Assembly (NCBI RefSeq): GCF_003286085.1
Contig: NW_020825289.1
Coordinates: 10,664,001-10,728,000, forward strand
DNA length: 64,000 bases
Reading direction: 5' to 3'
From: Drosophila persimilis
Taxonomy: Eukaryota; Arthropoda; Insecta; Diptera; Drosophilidae
Under the pieces are notes generated by a model. That model did no database searches, had not been told where the DNA came from, and was given only the letters and a program-made list of their open reading frames with translations. A program made the translations under genes and the position numbers. Shown here piece after piece: positions 26,600 through 38,100 of the stretch (position 1 is the first letter of the stretch; every line of letters begins with the position of its first letter).

Positions 26600-28004
26600 A
26601 TGCCGCCGAAGAAAGCGCCGGCGGGTCCCAGCAAAAAAACGGAACAAAAGAAGAAGGAAAAAGTCATTGAGGTATGCTAGAGTTCGGAGATGACTGCTGC
26701 TAGACTTTCATTGGCCGAATAATTGATGTTCAAAGATGTAGAACCACGATGTGGCATAATAGCTCTACGGAGATATTTATTTCTGAATGTTTATCGGTAG
26801 GACAAAACGTTTGGCTTGAAGAACAAGAAGGGTAACAAGCAGCAGAAGTTCATCCAGCAAGTCCAGAAGCAGGTTCAGGCCGGCGGCCATCATCCACGTC
26901 AGGATGGCGACAAAAAGAAAGATGAAAAGGAAAAGAAATTGGCGGATTTGCGTGAGATGGCATCGATCTTCAAGCCCGTGCAGACGCAAAAGGTGGATAA
27001 GGGCACTGATCCCAAGTCTGTGGTGTGTGCGTTCTTCAAGCAGGGACTCTGCACCAAGGGAGATAAGTGCAAATTCTCCCACGACCTGTCCCTGGAGAAC
27101 AAGGTGGAGAAGCGCTCCATGTATGTTGATATGCGTGACAACGAAGATGACCTCATGACCAACTGGGACGATGCAAAGTTGAAGGAGGTTGTGGATAAGA
27201 AGCATTCTGAGGAGAAGCGCCGACCCACAACTGAAATCGTAAGTCAAGTTCCTGCCGCTCATTATCAGAAACTAATTACTAAATTCTGGACAGATTTGCA
27301 AGTTCTTCCTGGAAGCTGTGGAAAAGTCGAAGTACGGTTGGTTCTGGGAATGTCCCAACGGAGAGAAGTGCATCTATCGTCACGCCCTGCCGCCCGGTTA
27401 TGTTTTGAAGCGAGACAAGAAGAAGGAGGATAAGCCCACGGAAATTTCGCTAGTCGATCTGATTGAGAAGGAACGCGCTGCTTTGGGCTCCAACCAAACC
27501 CGTGTCACCCTTGAAACCTTCTTGGCCTGGAAGAAACGCAAGCTGCAGGAGAAGAAAGCCAAGATGGTCGCTGAGGAGGAGCGCAAGAAGAGCGACTTCA
27601 GCAAGGGCAAACAGTTTGGTATCTCTGGTCGTGAAATGTTCAGCTTTAATCCAGACCTGGTCGACGACGGACCCATCGAGGAGGGCGATGCCGCCTTTGA
27701 TGTCTACAAACGTGAGGACGACGATGATGACAATGCCTTTGAGTTCAAGGAACTCGATCTGGCTGCCCTTTCGCTGGCTGCCAAGGAGGTTGATGGTTCT
27801 GGCACCATAGCATCTAGCACCAGGCTACTAGATCAAGCAACGGAAGCAGCCAAAACCGCAGCAGCCGAGGATGGAGCGGCTTCTGATGATGAGAACCCAT
27901 CATCGTCTGCCCCCGCCAACGATGCTGCACCCTTCAACAAAGATCTCTTTGTTGACTTGGCCGGCGAACTGGATGACTTGGATCTGGATGATGAAGATGA
28001 CTAG
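26600..28004 (+). CDS. CG8635: ZC3H15/DFRP1-like CCCH zinc-finger protein, 3 exons
   Basis: The exons are 26600-26671, 26801-27238 and 27294-28004, all joined in phase 0 with GT/AG introns of 129 and 55 nt. They encode 406 residues. Residues 1-80 are very Lys/Gln-rich. The first CCCH finger uses C100, C108, C114 and H118; the second has a wide first gap (C172, C190, C196, H200). [15 protein letters not shown] block and an acidic DFRP-type tail follow, ending in an Asp-rich C-terminus. Members of this family bind and stabilise the GTPase DRG1 (128up in flies) and act in the cytoplasm on translation. The start follows ggcctctaag closely and matches the family's MPPKK N-terminus. A polyadenylation signal AATAAA is at 28090-28095. 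Identity is very likely; the symbol is that of the melanogaster orthologue. Confidence 0.93.
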
Positions 28005-28089
28005 CTTCCTCAATTATTTCTTTTTAATTTTGATTTGTCAAATCACAGTGCGTTCATATAGAGATTTCTGCCTTTAGCTACTTTTGATC

Positions 28090-28095
28090 AATAAA
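28090..28095 (+). terminator. Polyadenylation signal AATAAA of CG8635
   Basis: A canonical AATAAA lies 86 bases after the CG8635 stop codon. The convergent Gle1 gene ends 289 bases from the CG8635 stop, so the two 3' UTRs must be short or overlap. Confidence 0.6.
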
Positions 28096-28230
28096 ACTGT
28101 AGCTTTCAAATGTTGCATTTCTGAAAAATCTATTAACTGTTTGATCTGGATAAGGATCTAAGGCCCTCTGAAGCCATTGCCATGATAGAATGTTGCCTGA
28201 ACTATAAATTTCACAAAAGAAACGCTTAAT

Positions 28231-28236
28231 TTTATT
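28231..28236 (-). terminator. Polyadenylation signal of Gle1
   Basis: TTTATT on the plus strand reads AATAAA on the minus strand, 57 bases beyond the Gle1 stop codon. Confidence 0.5.
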
Positions 28237-28292
28237 ACTCGAACGGAAACAATATTTGTACATAAAGTTAGAAATATGCATCAATTGTAAAA

Positions 28293-30349
28293 CTACCAAA
28301 AGCCAGGAGGCAAAATACCCACAGTCTGAGGGATCTGGCGCTCGCGGAGGAACTTGGCCAAAAGCATTTCCAGGCGCGTCTTCGGTCCGCCCTCGTCGTA
28401 GATGGCCAGTTGTGGCATGTAGGATATGTGAATGTAGAGCAAGAGCTTGAGGAACTGTTTGCCATAGGTGCGCCACAACTCAAAGCCCAGTGTCTGAAGT
28501 ATCTCCATGATCAGGGTGGCGCTTATGTCGGGCAACGGTTTCACATGAACTACATGAGCCAGCCAACGCCAGCCTTCCTCCAGACCGAAACATTGGGCAG
28601 GTCCGTCTGCTTTTCGTCCAGGCGTAATAATAACAGCAGCAAACAGACGGGCGATTCCAGTTTGCCGCTTGAGAAACATGTCGGGCTTCTCCAGCTCGTT
28701 TTTGTCGGACAGCCGATAGCCAATCGATTTGAGATATTGCTCTGCCGTCTGTCCCGGTTGCTGCGGTATCACATAGGGCACCAAATATGGCGATTCTTTG
28801 TAGAGATACGCCAGGAACACCTTTCCGAAATCAGGCAGCAACTTCCAGAAGGTCACAATAACCGACGCAAAGGGAAAAGCGGCTTGGGGATTACCAGATA
28901 TAGCCGTCTCTGATTGACTAACGAACTTCTTTGCCATTAAGAGCATGCAGTAGTCACGAGCCAATGGATGGTCATTAATAGTAATGGTGGCGTCATTCAT
29001 TACTCTCACGCTGTGGCCGGCAAAGAAGTTGTATAGTTTTTCAAAATTGTTGCTTAGATGCTGCGGACTGACCGCTGTAATGGCGTTCAGAGGCAAGTTT
29101 ATTGCCCTTTGGCAGCCAGTGCGATACTGCTTCAACGACTCCTCAGACTGCAAGGGCTTCACTGCATCTACTTTGGTTTGGTAGAGTGAAATGATTTCAT
29201 TGTAGAATGCTAGTCGCGATGGGTGGACATAGGAGGTAGATATGGTGCCTTTCGCCGGCGAAACATCAACGGAGTTTTCCTCAGGAGGTGGCGTCGCCTT
29301 GGCAGCTTCTTCCGCCAGTTTCTGCCGTTGCTGAGCTTCTGACTCGTCCTTTTCCTTCTGTCTCTGCGTCTGTTCTTCAAACTGCTTCTTCTCTTCTTCC
29401 AATTGCCTCTGTTTTTCTTCCTCCAGACGTTGTGCAGCTTCCATTTTAATTTGCTGCTGGATTAGCTCTGAGAATTCCGCCAGTTCTTTGATCATATCAG
29501 CCTCCAGGTCGTCTAAGTTTTTGCAATATTGCTCGGCCTTTATGATCGAGCTTAAATATTGACTTTGCTCGAAGTTGCCCATTTTTACAGTACAAACCAG
29601 GTCATCAAACTTTTCACCCAGCTCCCTGAGTTGCTGATTTTGGGCGGCACAGACCTGGACCGTCTCCTTATCCAATGACAGCAACAGCTTTATGATCCCC
29701 TCATACTTGTTGCCGAATCTTCTTTGGCATCGCGACACTCCCTCCAAGGCAAGTTTATGCAGCTTTTGGTCAGTTTTCTTGCGCAGGTCCAATTGTTGAC
29801 GCTGCTGTGCCTCGAGCTGCCCTTGAGCCAGCTGTTCCGCCTTCTGATTGATGAGATTATCGGTCTGCTCTCGTAATGCTTTTTGGGCTAGACGCTCTTT
29901 TTGCTGATCCTCTTCCCTCTGACGGGTATCGCACTGTATCTGCAGTCCTTTATGTGCCTCCTTTAATGCTTGAATCTGCTTACGCACACTCCTCTTGCAC
30001 TGCTCCGCCATTTCCCGCCTAAATATACTAGCGTTTATTTCGCCTGCATCTGGGAAGCAGGACAAACTCGGTTCCTTGTCTCTGATGCTAGGAGAAACAA
30101 TCGTTTTCTCTACAACAGTTTCCTCGGCATTTACAATGCCTTCGTCCAGACTTTCCTTCTGCCCTTCCACCCAAAATGGTTCCCGATCGGGGCCCAATGT
30201 GCGTCCTTTGCATGTGAGCGAAGCAATAGCTGCATGCTTAAATACAGTTTCTAGGTGCAAACTATCCATTTCCCGTATAACATTTTCCACGCTCTGTAAG
30301 GAAAATAGCCTGTATAATTCAGAAATTCGGATATTCCATTCCTTACCAT
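28293..30349 (-). CDS. Gle1: Gle1 nuclear-pore mRNA export factor, 2 exons
   Basis: The coding parts are 30347-30349 (the ATG alone) and 28293-30293, separated by a 53-nt intron. Donor ATG|GTAAGG and acceptor TTTCCTTACAG|AGC give M-SVENVIREMDSL and 667 residues, close to the usual fly length. Residues about 98-180 and 270-333 are Gln/Glu/Lys-rich coiled coil. From about residue 357 (HPSRLAFYNE) to the end is the GLE1 HEAT-like domain, including EEGWRWLAHVVH and LQTLGFELWRTYGKQF. Gle1 sits at the cytoplasmic face of the pore and, with inositol hexakisphosphate, activates the DEAD-box helicase Dbp5 to release exported mRNPs. An unspliced reading extends the frame upstream to 30491 but runs into a repeat and lacks family sequence, so the spliced start is preferred. 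A start at the internal ATG at 30269 is a less likely alternative. Confidence 0.93.
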
Positions 30350-30370
30350 TTTGTTTGTTTGTCTGCAGAC

Positions 30371-30381
30371 CAGTGTGACCG
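30371..30381 (-). promoter_or_regulatory. Core promoter Motif 1 of Gle1
   Basis: On the minus strand CGGTCACACTG fits the Motif 1 consensus YGGTCACACTR. It lies 22 bases upstream of the Gle1 ATG, so the 5' UTR must be very short. Confidence 0.7.
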
Positions 30382-30386
30382 CGGAC

Positions 30387-30394
30387 TATCGATA
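30387..30394 (-). promoter_or_regulatory. DRE (TATCGATA) in the Gle1 promoter
   Basis: A perfect palindromic TATCGATA lies immediately upstream of Motif 1. DREF-bound DRE sites combined with Motif 1 are typical of TATA-less housekeeping promoters in Drosophila. Confidence 0.7.
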
Positions 30395-30422
30395 AGATAT
30401 ACGGTCCAATTAAAATTCTATT

Positions 30423-30590
30423 ATACATATTCCTCGTTTTCTTTCTTCCGTGGAATATTACTATATATATAGCACATTTAGCCATGCCCACATAATTTTA
30501 CACGATTAATGAATCAATTTTCTACAAGATTGGATAGTTTTTAATCCTTGCTTTTTTTGGATTTTACGTAAAAAAAGGTTTAAATGAAAA
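30423..30590 (+). repeat. Dispersed repeat, copy B
   Basis: Plus-strand partner of copy A at 26060-26250. It contains catattcctcgtttt, ttccgtggaatattacta, a TA stretch, tagccatgcccacataattt, cgattaatgaatcaattt and a final poly-A-rich segment. It starts about 30 bases upstream of the Gle1 DRE. Confidence 0.65.
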
Positions 30591-30937
30591 AGTTCAACAT
30601 AAAAAGAGTCGCAATGTTGCTGGTATTGGATGACACGATGCGTGTATAGGTCTTTGTATACCCTATTTCGTTAATTTTATATGAAGATATAACGTAATTT
30701 ACAAAGACCTTTTATCAAATTGATATTCTTTAGACATATTCAAGTACATTATAAGTATCTTGTATATATTTATGTCGATCCTGATACCTACTGAGCCTTG
30801 GAAGACAAACGTATTCACAATTTTATAATATCCATTTCCCCCAGGGTATGTGTGCATGGAATGCGCAACATGTTTGTATATGGAATGAGACTCATTGCTG
30901 CTAAAGCGAACTGGGGCGAACTGCGGCGAATTCAAAT

Positions 30938-31085
30938 TCCTCATATTCTTTGTTCCGTTGAATAATACTATCTATATGGAACATTTAGCCATGCCCACTC
31001 AATTTTGTAGGATTGATGAATCAATTCTATACATGATTGGCCTATTCGAAATACTTGCATTTATTGGATTTTTATATAACATTGA
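30938..31085 (+). repeat. Dispersed repeat, copy C
   Basis: Reads cctcatattctttgttccg, tgaataatactatctatatg, tagccatgcccactcaattt, then gattgatgaatcaatt and cttgcatttattgg. It matches copies A and B in the same order. Confidence 0.6.
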
Positions 31086-31165
31086 AAATTAAATTAATAA
31101 ATGACAAAAATACAATTTAGCACTAAAAAACACCACATGGGAGGGCGGCGAAAACCAGTTTCTAC

Positions 31166-31215
31166 AGTATGACCCGAAATATACGGTCTCATTTTCAAAC
31201 TATACCGAGTGGTGC
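31166..31215. promoter_or_regulatory. Promoter-like relic (near Motif 1 / Motif 6)
   Basis: The stretch contains cagtatgaccc (one or two changes from Motif 1 on the minus strand), aaatatac (the Motif 6 core on the minus strand), then cggtctcatttt and actatacc. No gene starts here. It looks like a decayed housekeeping promoter or a promoter carried by a repeat. Confidence 0.25.
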
Positions 31216-31284
31216 GCGCCAAATCGAAATTTTTTGAATGTGAGCAAGTGACAAGGATTTAAATGTTGTCAACCGGGCCTTTAT

Positions 31285-31500
31285 TTATGCCCACATAATT
31301 TTATACGATTACTGATTCAATTTAGTCTAAAAAAAGGTTTTATCAAAAATAGGGAAAGAAAAAAAACGAAAGAGGATAGTTGTTCCTATTGTTCAATTAT
31401 TCATATTTCGTTGAATAATGCTAGCTAACTAAAACCTTTGGCCCTGCCCACATAGTTGTATCCTATTGATGAATAAATTGGCTAAAATATTTATTACTTT
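31285..31500 (+). repeat. Dispersed repeat, copies D and E
   Basis: Copy D (about 31285-31345) has tatgcccacataattttata and cgattactgattcaattt. Copy E (about 31400-31500) has tttcgttgaataatgctagc, ggccctgcccacatag, then attgatgaataaattgg. Both are shortened relatives of copies A-C. Confidence 0.55.
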
Positions 31501-31842
31501 TATGTACTCCCGTTGTTGCAGTAGCAAAAATCGCGTCGTTCCCGTTTTAACCGGTTCGTAATGTGGCGTTTCTGGATATATAGTAAGTGGTGTATATCAA
31601 ATTTCAACAACATTGTTCCGTCAACGGTTTCTTGTGTTCCAAGTCTTATTATTCTCGAATCACGGTCCTTCGTTGCGGGAATCCTAGGCGGCATCTAACT
31701 GTGGAATTTACACTTCGACTTCTTTTGGAGGCCATTGTTTCCGCTGTGATCCTCGCTCTCAAGAGGGGTTCAGATATCTGGGAAATCTATTTACTTACCT
31801 ACTCAAACATTTAACGAAAGAGGATTAACACATCCCAAGGCA
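31501..31842. other. Unassigned stretch between the repeats and mRpS39
   Basis: About 340 bases of mixed composition. A 64-codon minus-strand frame (31500-31694) and a 75-codon plus-strand frame (31587-31814) overlap, and neither resembles a known protein. I see no further structure. Confidence 0.3.
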
Positions 31843-31848
31843 TTTATT
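31843..31848 (-). terminator. Polyadenylation signal of mRpS39
   Basis: Minus-strand AATAAA, 51 bases beyond the mRpS39 stop codon. Confidence 0.55.
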
Positions 31849-31898
31849 TAACAATTGTGTTTATATCAATTACAAACGAATCTCTACAATAAAGTCAA

Positions 31899-33922
31899 TC
31901 ACTTCTCAAGGAAACTTTCGCCGACTAGTGATTTCAGCTTGGCTAGATGCGTTTCGTTCAACGTAAAACCATCGTGGATGAGCTTGGCGAGGACACTCGA
32001 CTCCATATTGTTTTCGACAGCATACTGGAGGGCAGCCAAGGCCTGGCTGGGCGCTTTCTCCTTGACCGAGGCCTCTACATACTCTTGTAAAGCGCTCTCG
32101 GCGGGTGTGCCGGGAATGCGATGCTGATTTTTGTCAATGTGGGAGAACACTTCGCTGGCCTTCTCGTAGTTGTCGCCCCGGACGAGCAGTGTTAGAATGT
32201 CGCCAAGCATTTGTCCAGTGAACGAGACCTTTTTGATCCGTCTCACGGACTCCTCGATCTTGTTGTACATGTCCAGAGCCACCTTGGCACATTGCTCCGG
32301 GAGCTGGGATTGGGCGGGCGTGTCCGCATTTGGTCGATTGTCCACCATAATTCGCAGGACATATAGCAAAAGGCTTTCGCGGTGCGTGTGGTCGAACACA
32401 ACCATGTCGGACCAGATGCGAGGCACGTGTTCGACTGCGGCGTTGATCTCAATGGTCCGTAGTACTTCCTCCATGATGCCGGGCTCGGGTATGTAGATGT
32501 TGGGCACCAGCAGGTCGTAGGTTAGCATAAAGTCCTCTATCGATTCAGTCTGGCAGAGCAGGGCCAGATAATTGCGGTAATAGATAGACTCTTTAAAGGA
32601 ATCGCCTATCAAATCGTAGTTGTTGCCGGTGTGCAGCAGCTCGTTCACTTTCTTGGCCAGCGACTTGTCATTTAAATGATTGCGGCACACATCCATGGCA
32701 GTGGCAAAGAAGTACGTGTCCTTGGGATGCTCAACCCTGAACTCCCTGCCTGCAATCTCATTCAGTATGTCCACTATAACATGGGACACTGGACCGCGCT
32801 CGCGGCAGAAGATGATCAGCAGATAATAGTAGGTGCCTAGGCTCGGGTTAACACCAAGTTGCTTGAACTCTGGAAGAACTTTGAGGGCCGACGTACGGGC
32901 AAGTTTGAAGTTGCCAAAAGTGCTAATGCACTGGAGAATGGCATTCAAAGTGCCTAAATTGGGGCGCAATTTCTGCTCCGACATTTGCTGCAGCAGCTCG
33001 GTGCACAGTTGCCATCTCTGTTCGGCATTGTCCTTTAAAAAGCTGATGATTTGGATAATCGAATTAAAAGTGTTTGTGTCCAATTGAATTTGCTTTTCGC
33101 CAGCCTCCTGAAGCAGGGCGTATGCCCGCTCACACTGCAAATACTTGGCCATGCCACGAATAAGGGAAGCGTAAGTCTTGGGCGTCTTTGGTTCAATTTC
33201 GGAATACAGCTTCTCAGCCAGGTCGCCGTCCTTCCACGTCTTTCCGTGTCGCTCACGTCGTCGGTTGTTTTCGAGAAACCACCGTTCCTCAATGTACTCT
33301 TCTGGTAGTGGGTCCTGATTATTGTGGAAGCACACAAGTTCTAAAAGTCTTTGCTTTAACTCAGAACTGAGGGCGATTCCCTTCTGTTCCATCAGATTGT
33401 ACACAAGCACGGCGTCCTTAAGCTCTCCCTGCTCAATCAGTTGCCCGAGAGAACTCTCGTCCACCTCGGACTCTTCAGTGTAAACCATGCTGGGGGCGAA
33501 TTTTTCAATGGCCGGTTGAGCTTCTTGGTGCTGCATTATATTAAATAGTTAACTAGAGTTAACTAGCAATCTTGTAACTGCCTACCTACCAAAAATAGTT
33601 CATGGTGCTCTTCTTTTATCCATTTGGCAGCCTTACGCCCAGCCTCCTTCGACATGGCGTACGTGCGCTTTGCCATGTTTGACATGGGTATCAGGAACGG
33701 ATCATCGTGGTACTTGTAATGGGGCGCCGTGTGGTCGCGTCCGACGGTGCTGGCCAATGCTTTTAGTATGTCCGTGGGCGAGCGTTCTATGCGATTGGGT
33801 ACCTCAATGTGCTCCGCAGCCGGTGCAGCGCCTGTGGTGGTTGTGTAATGTGTGCTGCTGGTAGCTATGCTCCGTCCAATGCTGGCCTTTGGCAGCAATC
33901 TGAGCTGACGCGTGAGGTACAT
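31899..33922 (-). CDS. mRpS39: Mitochondrial small-subunit ribosomal protein mS39 (PTCD3), 2 exons
   Basis: Exons 33590-33922 (111 codons) and 31899-33530 (543 codons plus stop) are joined across a 59-nt intron in phase 0 (CTATTTTTG|GTAGGT, then AATGCAG|CACCAA). This gives 654 residues, matching the PTCD3 family's length. The first ~25 residues (MYLTRQLRLLPKASIGRS...) are Arg-rich and lack acids, as in a mitochondrial presequence. Helical PPR-type pairs run from about residue 229 (TYASLIRGMAKYLQCERAYA) to about 360, with more helical repeats to the C-terminus. mS39 is a PPR subunit of the metazoan mitoribosome 28S subunit, near the mRNA entrance. The gene lies upstream of brp's 3' end on the same strand, without evident functional linkage. 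An alternative donor four bases further on would shift the frame and is rejected. Confidence 0.9.
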
Positions 33923-34028
33923 GGTAGTGCAGGTGCGGGCCTAAATCTCGCCTGTTTTCACTAATGTTTTTAAAATTAAAAATATTCTGCGATTTCGTGC
34001 GGAAAATACACCTTCTTCTTCTTGAATA

Positions 34029-34036
34029 TATCGATA
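34029..34036 (-). promoter_or_regulatory. DRE (TATCGATA) upstream of mRpS39
   Basis: A perfect TATCGATA lies 107 bases upstream of the mRpS39 ATG. It is the nearest housekeeping-promoter element to that start. Confidence 0.6.
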
Positions 34037-34221
34037 TATATAATTCCACTACACTTCATCACCTAACGGGAAAATCATACATGCAGTGAGAGTAGTGGAA
34101 TGTGACTATAATATTTGGGTGATATTTTTTTTGTATTACTATTGCTTATATTATTTCTTTTCTGTTCTCTCATTGACGAAATATTATAACTACCCACGGT
34201 TTTCTCATTGACTTCAAAAAA

Positions 34222-34229
34222 TATCGATA
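34222..34229. promoter_or_regulatory. Second DRE upstream of mRpS39
   Basis: Another perfect TATCGATA about 300 bases upstream of the mRpS39 ATG. Paired DREs are common at DREF targets. It could also serve an unseen divergent transcript. Confidence 0.4.
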
Positions 34230-34779
34230 CTTTTGTGCGATAACCGGTCGTTGCTTTCGCAAGAAATTACCGACTTGATTTTGAAACGCAAAAATCGGTG
34301 CTCCGACCTTCGCAGAATGTAAGTTACTTTCGCGGCAAGAACCGCGCCTCTGCATTTAAAGTCAGTTAGTAAATACATATGTATGTGAGCTTATGATTTA
34401 TCTATACGTTATGATACGTACTTGGATGATTACCAATTCTGGAGCCGATGACTGCCTTTTTTGTTCGCAAAAAAGATTTCTTGGTTCATGCGAGAGTGGG
34501 ACTTGATCTCTCAATTTGGGTCGCACTTGTCATTGTATATTTTTCCATTTTTCCGTTTTGTATTCCGCTACATTTCTTTCTCGCTCTCTCTTCTCACACC
34601 AATGCCAGCCATTACATCTCTCTATTAAGGGTACACCCTCGTGTGAACGGGCTAAGTAAGTGCGTGGACGGTTTAGGAGAAACCACTGCAAATCTGGCTA
34701 TAATGATGATTCAGATTAAGCAAATTTTTATTTATGTTTATTCTAAATTATTCTTCGTTCTCTCGAACATTCAAAATTG

Positions 34780-35110
34780 TGAATACCACAGATTTTCGCC
34801 TTTAGCGGGTGGGGCACAATTTTTGAAATACACTTGTAACAATTTGGTTGCTGGGTGGCTAGGTTTCAAAGCAGACGGACAGACAGATTCGGCTTTTGAT
34901 GATGATCAAGAATATATACATATATGCTCTATTTGGTCGGAAACGCATTGTTCTGGGTGTTACAAACATCTACACTCACCGCAAATCTATTATATCCCTA
35001 AACTCTTCAAATACCGGTTATATCAAATACTAAGTCCTCTAGGATACAGTATACTAGGTACATATGTACCCTCCCATATGGGATCAGAAAGAGTCGCAGA
35101 TATTATTTGA
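34780..35110 (+). mobile_element. Probable transposable-element relic
   Basis: The stretch contains phrases widespread in Drosophila repeats: ggctaggtttcaaagc, gacggacagacagattcggc, gatgatcaagaatatatac, tttggtcggaaacgc, ctgggtgttacaaac. A 220-codon open frame (34448-35110) covers it, but its product resembles no protein and its composition follows the repeat. I attribute it to a decayed repeat from memory of similar fly sequence, without a database match. Confidence 0.4.
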
Positions 35111-38100
35111 AATATATTTTATTGGTAGGCAGTTTTGAAGAACATTTTTAATGACATTTATATATAATGAACATGTTTCAAATAATCATTTTCATCTCGC
35201 AATCATTTTCCGTTACGTTTTTCCATTGTAATATTCTTCTATGTATGTATGTATGTATATAATAAATTTATTTAGTTTATTATTATTATATATATTCCGT
35301 CCACTCGCTTTGTTTTCTTTTGTTTAGTTGCTGCGGTTGCGTTTTTGTTTTTGTTGTTGTTGTTTTTCTTTTTGTGGTTGTGGTTGATCTTAACTTTGTT
35401 TTGTTTGTTCTGTTCATATACCTTGTAAACTTATGTAGTTTCATATATGTATAATTTATATATATTATGTATATATATGTGTATATATAATGGCTTATCT
35501 ATAAGTAATGTTACTTAAAAAACATTATATAATAAATATTTACTTTATGTATGCCATCTCTTGTTACCATATTCCTTCTTCCTACAGCATCTTTACTCAT
35601 ATATTTGTATAATATATGCATGTATATGCATTTCCTTTTATTTTAGTTATCAATAATTATTACCAATATCGTAGATCACCAAACTTGTTTAAAAAAATGT
35701 TTACACGAAATGGTTTTTGTTCTTTCTCATGTCTCCGATGTCTCAGGGGGTTTTCGGGTTTCTTGTTTCAGTTTCAGTTTCGTTTTCGGCTTGGTTTAGG
35801 GATTGGTTTCGGGCACTCGGAAATTTCGGTTTCGGACTATGGGGGTTCCTCTGTTCCGCCGCTTCCTCTCTAGCCAATATCGGACTGCTCTGACTACGAT
35901 GTTCGGCTCTGATGGATGATGTGGCGGTATTTATATAATTTGCGCTCGCTTTCCGTATCTGCTATGCATATGCTAATATATCTATATGTATTTATATGTA
36001 TCTTCCTATATTCATCTATGTATCTTATGCATTTTCTCTAGTCATAAATATATATGTATATACGTCTATGTACAAAGAAGTACACAATGGGATCTAATCT
36101 GGGATTTTTCCTCTTTACTGGAGATCGTTTGCCCTAATTCTACCTCGACTTTTCTCCTATATAAATTCATTTAGTGGCTCTTCTTGCGATCTATCCTATG
36201 TTCTCGGGTCCGTTCCGTTCCGATCCCCTTGTTATCTAATAGTATTTATTGGGTGTTTGTTTGGTTGCCTTTATTGAGTTTACAATTTGCTAAATTACAT
36301 TATTCGAGATTTTATTTGGTTTCTTTAGTTATATTTTTGCTAGAGTTTTGTATAGAAAAAGTTTTTGAAGCTTTCCACATTTGGTTTTTTGGGTTCCTTC
36401 TCCTTTTCTATCCTTTAGCTTTCTTTGTCTCGTATTTGTATTTGTAAGTAGGGTACACGACGGCGGGGATAATATGATTAAAGTGTTTACGGTAAGTTCT
36501 ATATTGTAGATAGTACCGTTAGTTAGTTCTCCTCCTCTTTCTTCTGCTGCTGCTGCTGTTATAATTGAAACTATCTAGGCTAACAATACGATACGTGGTA
36601 AGTTTAAGTAGATAAAGGCAAACGTTTCCTCTCGCTGTTCGTAGTCTACAATTGGAAATCTATATCGAAGGGGAAATAGAATTCGAAATCGAAATCGAAA
36701 GTGATGGTGAAGGTAAAGGTGGTAGACGTGTATATAGAAGAAAGAGTGAAAGTGAGGGAGGAAATCGACTAGTATCGATAGGAAATCGATATTGAGACAT
36801 GTTTTCTAACTTTAGTTAACATGAGATCAGCTCTATCTTTTTTTTTGGATATGTTGACTTCGATTTAGAGTTATTGTATTGTAAAAAATGATTCAACGTT
36901 GATCCAACGATTCTTAGGTTTATCTGTGGGGTGTCTTTTCAGTGTTTTAATGTCGGTGTATGTGTGTGTTTTAGTGTGTTATATGTGTGTGTGTGTGTTT
37001 AGGGTGGTTATATTGTCAACGTTATGTGTGTTTGTCAATGTTTGATTTGTCGATAGTTAATTGCTTGTTCTCAAATGGCTCGTGTATCGAGTCCCGAATG
37101 ATTAATTATCGATCATTCACCGACTGCAGTTTATTGCATATAGTTAATTTTCATATATTATACAGTTTCTCTTATGCTTACATAACTACACACTTATGTA
37201 CACACATGCCAAGCCAGCCTGGGCGCTCGGCTTTCAAAGGAGGGATGGGAAATATCGAACTGCTCGATTTTTCTAAATTATTACTTGACTTGTAAACTCA
37301 TGTAGGTTTTTTTACTCTTCAACTCCGCTTTGACCCGTCGTTCCAAGCTTAGGAACTTTGTCGGGGCAGAGAGAGGTTGGGGTGGAGAACGGGGTTGCGG
37401 GTGGGGCTACTTATATACAAAAATGTTATCGATGCTATTCAAGCGGAACTAAGGTCAAAGCAACGAATACTATCATAAATTACTTGGTCGTTAATCGATT
37501 ATCTACTTGGTAAATGGTTTTGGGAGGAATTCGCATAGGGCTCTCCGGTGAGATCTAGTAGAGAAGTATTTCATATGACTCTATAACTTTGTTTTGATCT
37601 GATCTCTGCGCATTCTGTGTGGTAGGAGGAGGATAGCGCTACACATTTTCTTGAACAGTTCTTTCGCCATATTTTATTATCTTCTTTTTCTTGGGTTTGA
37701 TATAGGTTTGTATGATATGATTGTGTTTTGTTTTTGCTTCGTCTTTTGCTGAATGTCATAGTGGTTTGGGTCTGTAGCCGTCGTAGCCGAACTTAACTGA
37801 TAATCTATGTATATAGCCTAGGAATACACTGACTTCCAACTATCTCTCTTTCAATATTCTTGCTTTACATTGGCAGTGATTATTCCGTCATTCTCCGCAC
37901 CTCTTTCCATGATCTTCTTTCTACAGTCAGTGTTCGTTCTATACTTGTTTTGTCTCAGCTAGATTTCAAAAAAGCAATTTATAGAGGGGTGGGGTGAGTG
38001 TGAGCCAAACAAATAAAAATACTAAAATGTATCGTATCGTATCAAATGTTTATATCTTTTTTGGTAACTATTATCATATTTATATATCATAAACATTTAC

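Noticed and set aside
30294-30491. Unspliced N-terminal extension of the Gle1 frame (65 extra codons)
   Set aside because: It crosses a consensus intron, the promoter motifs and the dispersed repeat, and encodes nothing Gle1-like.
34448-35110. 220-codon plus-strand open frame
   Set aside because: It overlaps phrases typical of decayed fly repeats, resembles no protein, and its start lies in unrelated AT-rich sequence.
36773-36780. Further TATCGATA sites (also 48113-48120)
   Set aside because: They lie in the putative brp 3' UTR and an intron, within runs of related GATA/TATC sequence, with no gene start nearby.
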